Shown: positions 34,238-34,911 of the stretch, piece by piece
How positions within the stretch are numbered: the first letter of the stretch is position 1
Layout: every line of letters begins with the position of its first letter
From: Mageeibacillus sp. UBA1243
Lineage (GTDB): Bacteria; Bacillota; Clostridia; UBA1212
NCBI GenBank assembly: GCA_002308595.1
Contig: DBWH01000001.1
Span: 1-34,911 of the forward strand
Reading direction: 5' to 3'
Length of the DNA: 34,911 nucleotides
Made by a program: the position numbers and the translations under genes
The notes under the pieces: generated by a model
What the model was told of the DNA's origin: nothing
The model's database searches: none
The model's input: only the letters and a program-made list of their open reading frames with translations

Positions 34238-34911
34238 TGCTCACACCTCCCGAAACGATTTCAATGAAGGCGTCCTCCACACCGGTCTTGCCGGTTTTCG
34301 AGTACATCTCCTCCTTGGTGCCCACAAAAAGAAGCTCGCCGTCCTTCATGACGCCAATGCGGTCCGAAAGCGCCTCCGCCTCCTCCATGTAGTGGGTTGT
34401 AAGAATCACAGTCATCTCCGACTTCAGTTTGCGGATTATGTTCCAGAGTTCCCTTCTGGCGATGACGTCAAGGCCCAGTGTCGGCTCGTCAAGGAACAGT
34501 ATTTTCGGTTTGCTCACAAGTGCGAGAGCTATCGACAGCTTCCTCTGCCAGCCTCCGGAGAGCTTTGCCGCCCTTTTCTTGGCGACTTTGTCAAGTTCAA
34601 ATGCCTTGAAGATGTACTGTTTGGTTTCCTCTATCTCGGCTTTTGACTGGCCGGAGAGCCCCGCATAGAATTCGATGTTCTCCTCCACGTTGAGCTTTCT
34701 CGCAACGGCGGTCTCCTGGGTTGAAATGTCGATGAGTTTTTTAATCTCAACCGCATCCTTTTTGATCGAATGGCCGTAGATAAACGCGTCGCCGCTTGTG
34801 GGCTCCGTGAGAGTGGAGAGCATCTTTATCGCGGTGGTCTTTCCTGCGCCGTTGACGCCAAGGAGTGCCAGCATCTCTCCCTCCTTCACCGTGAGGCTGA
34901 TGCCGTCCACG
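34230..34911 (-). CDS. ABC exporter ATPase (5' end beyond window)
   Basis: A DrrA/CcmA-type nucleotide-binding protein; at least 226 residues seen, with the start beyond the right edge. The first visible codon (GTG) is probably an internal Val. Motifs: Walker A GVNGAGKTT, Q-loop (STQE), signature LSGGWQRKLSIALAL (Gln replaced by Trp in LSGGQ), Walker B ILFLDEPTLGLD, and H-loop TTHYMEEAEALSDRI. It pairs with the permease downstream. Confidence 0.92.
   Translation of the reverse strand, partial: VDGISLTVKEGEMLALLGVNGAGKTTAIKMLSTLTEPTSGDAFIYGHSIKKDAVEIKKLIDISTQETAVARKLNVEENIEFYAGLSGQSKAEIEETKQYIFKAFELDKVAKKRAAKLSGGWQRKLSIALALVSKPKILFLDEPTLGLDVIARRELWNIIRKLKSEMTVILTTHYMEEAEALSDRIGVMKDGELLFVGTKEEMYSKTGKTGVEDAFIEIVSGGVSND

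Overview
The window looks like a chromosome segment from an uncultured Clostridia-type Firmicute (Oscillospirales or Christensenellales is my guess). This rests on gene content, not on any database search: a Firmicutes-order S10-spc-alpha ribosomal cluster with secY-adk-map-infA-rpmJ, zinc-type S14 and S4, strong AGGAGG ribosome sites, several TTG/GTG starts, lipoprotein and wall-anchor signals, and TTGACA/TATAAT-like promoters.

Layout. 1-672 has no gene and holds an imperfect direct repeat, a hairpin and a terminator. 673-4150 (+) encodes three exported or unknown proteins: a secreted, probably wall-anchored protein, an unknown cytosolic protein and a lipoprotein. 4320-6272 (+) is an ABC-F ATPase with its own promoter and a hairpin at the transcript start. 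6326-8863 (-) is a zinc/cadmium export operon (ArsR/SmtB sensor, stand-alone HMA protein, P1B-type ATPase) with a legible promoter and operator. 9125-12564 (+) is a glycosyltransferase pair, the second being a fusion of two GT4 enzymes. 12614-16710 (-) is mntP followed by three probable RNA-modification genes: an RsmF-like m5C methyltransferase, an RsuA-family pseudouridine synthase and a Methyltransf_32 protein.

16865-32792 (-) is an unbroken 31-gene ribosomal cluster, transcribed right to left from rpsJ to rplQ. It is driven from a promoter near 33125-33153 through a leader of about 325 nt that contains a terminator-like attenuator. 33485-34911 (-) is an ABC-2 type exporter whose ATPase runs off the window.

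Most interesting are two kinds of signal. First, the octamer CGCCAATG (or its complement) occurs 25 times by my hand count, against about one expected; it is dense outside the ribosomal genes and sparse within them. Second, several unusually long spacers inside the ribosomal operon (rpsJ-rplC, rpsH-rplF, secY-adk, infA-rpmJ) fold into strong hairpins. One of these can adopt two mutually exclusive folds, so they are candidate undescribed ribosomal-protein leader RNAs. L22 and L17 also carry unusual extra segments.
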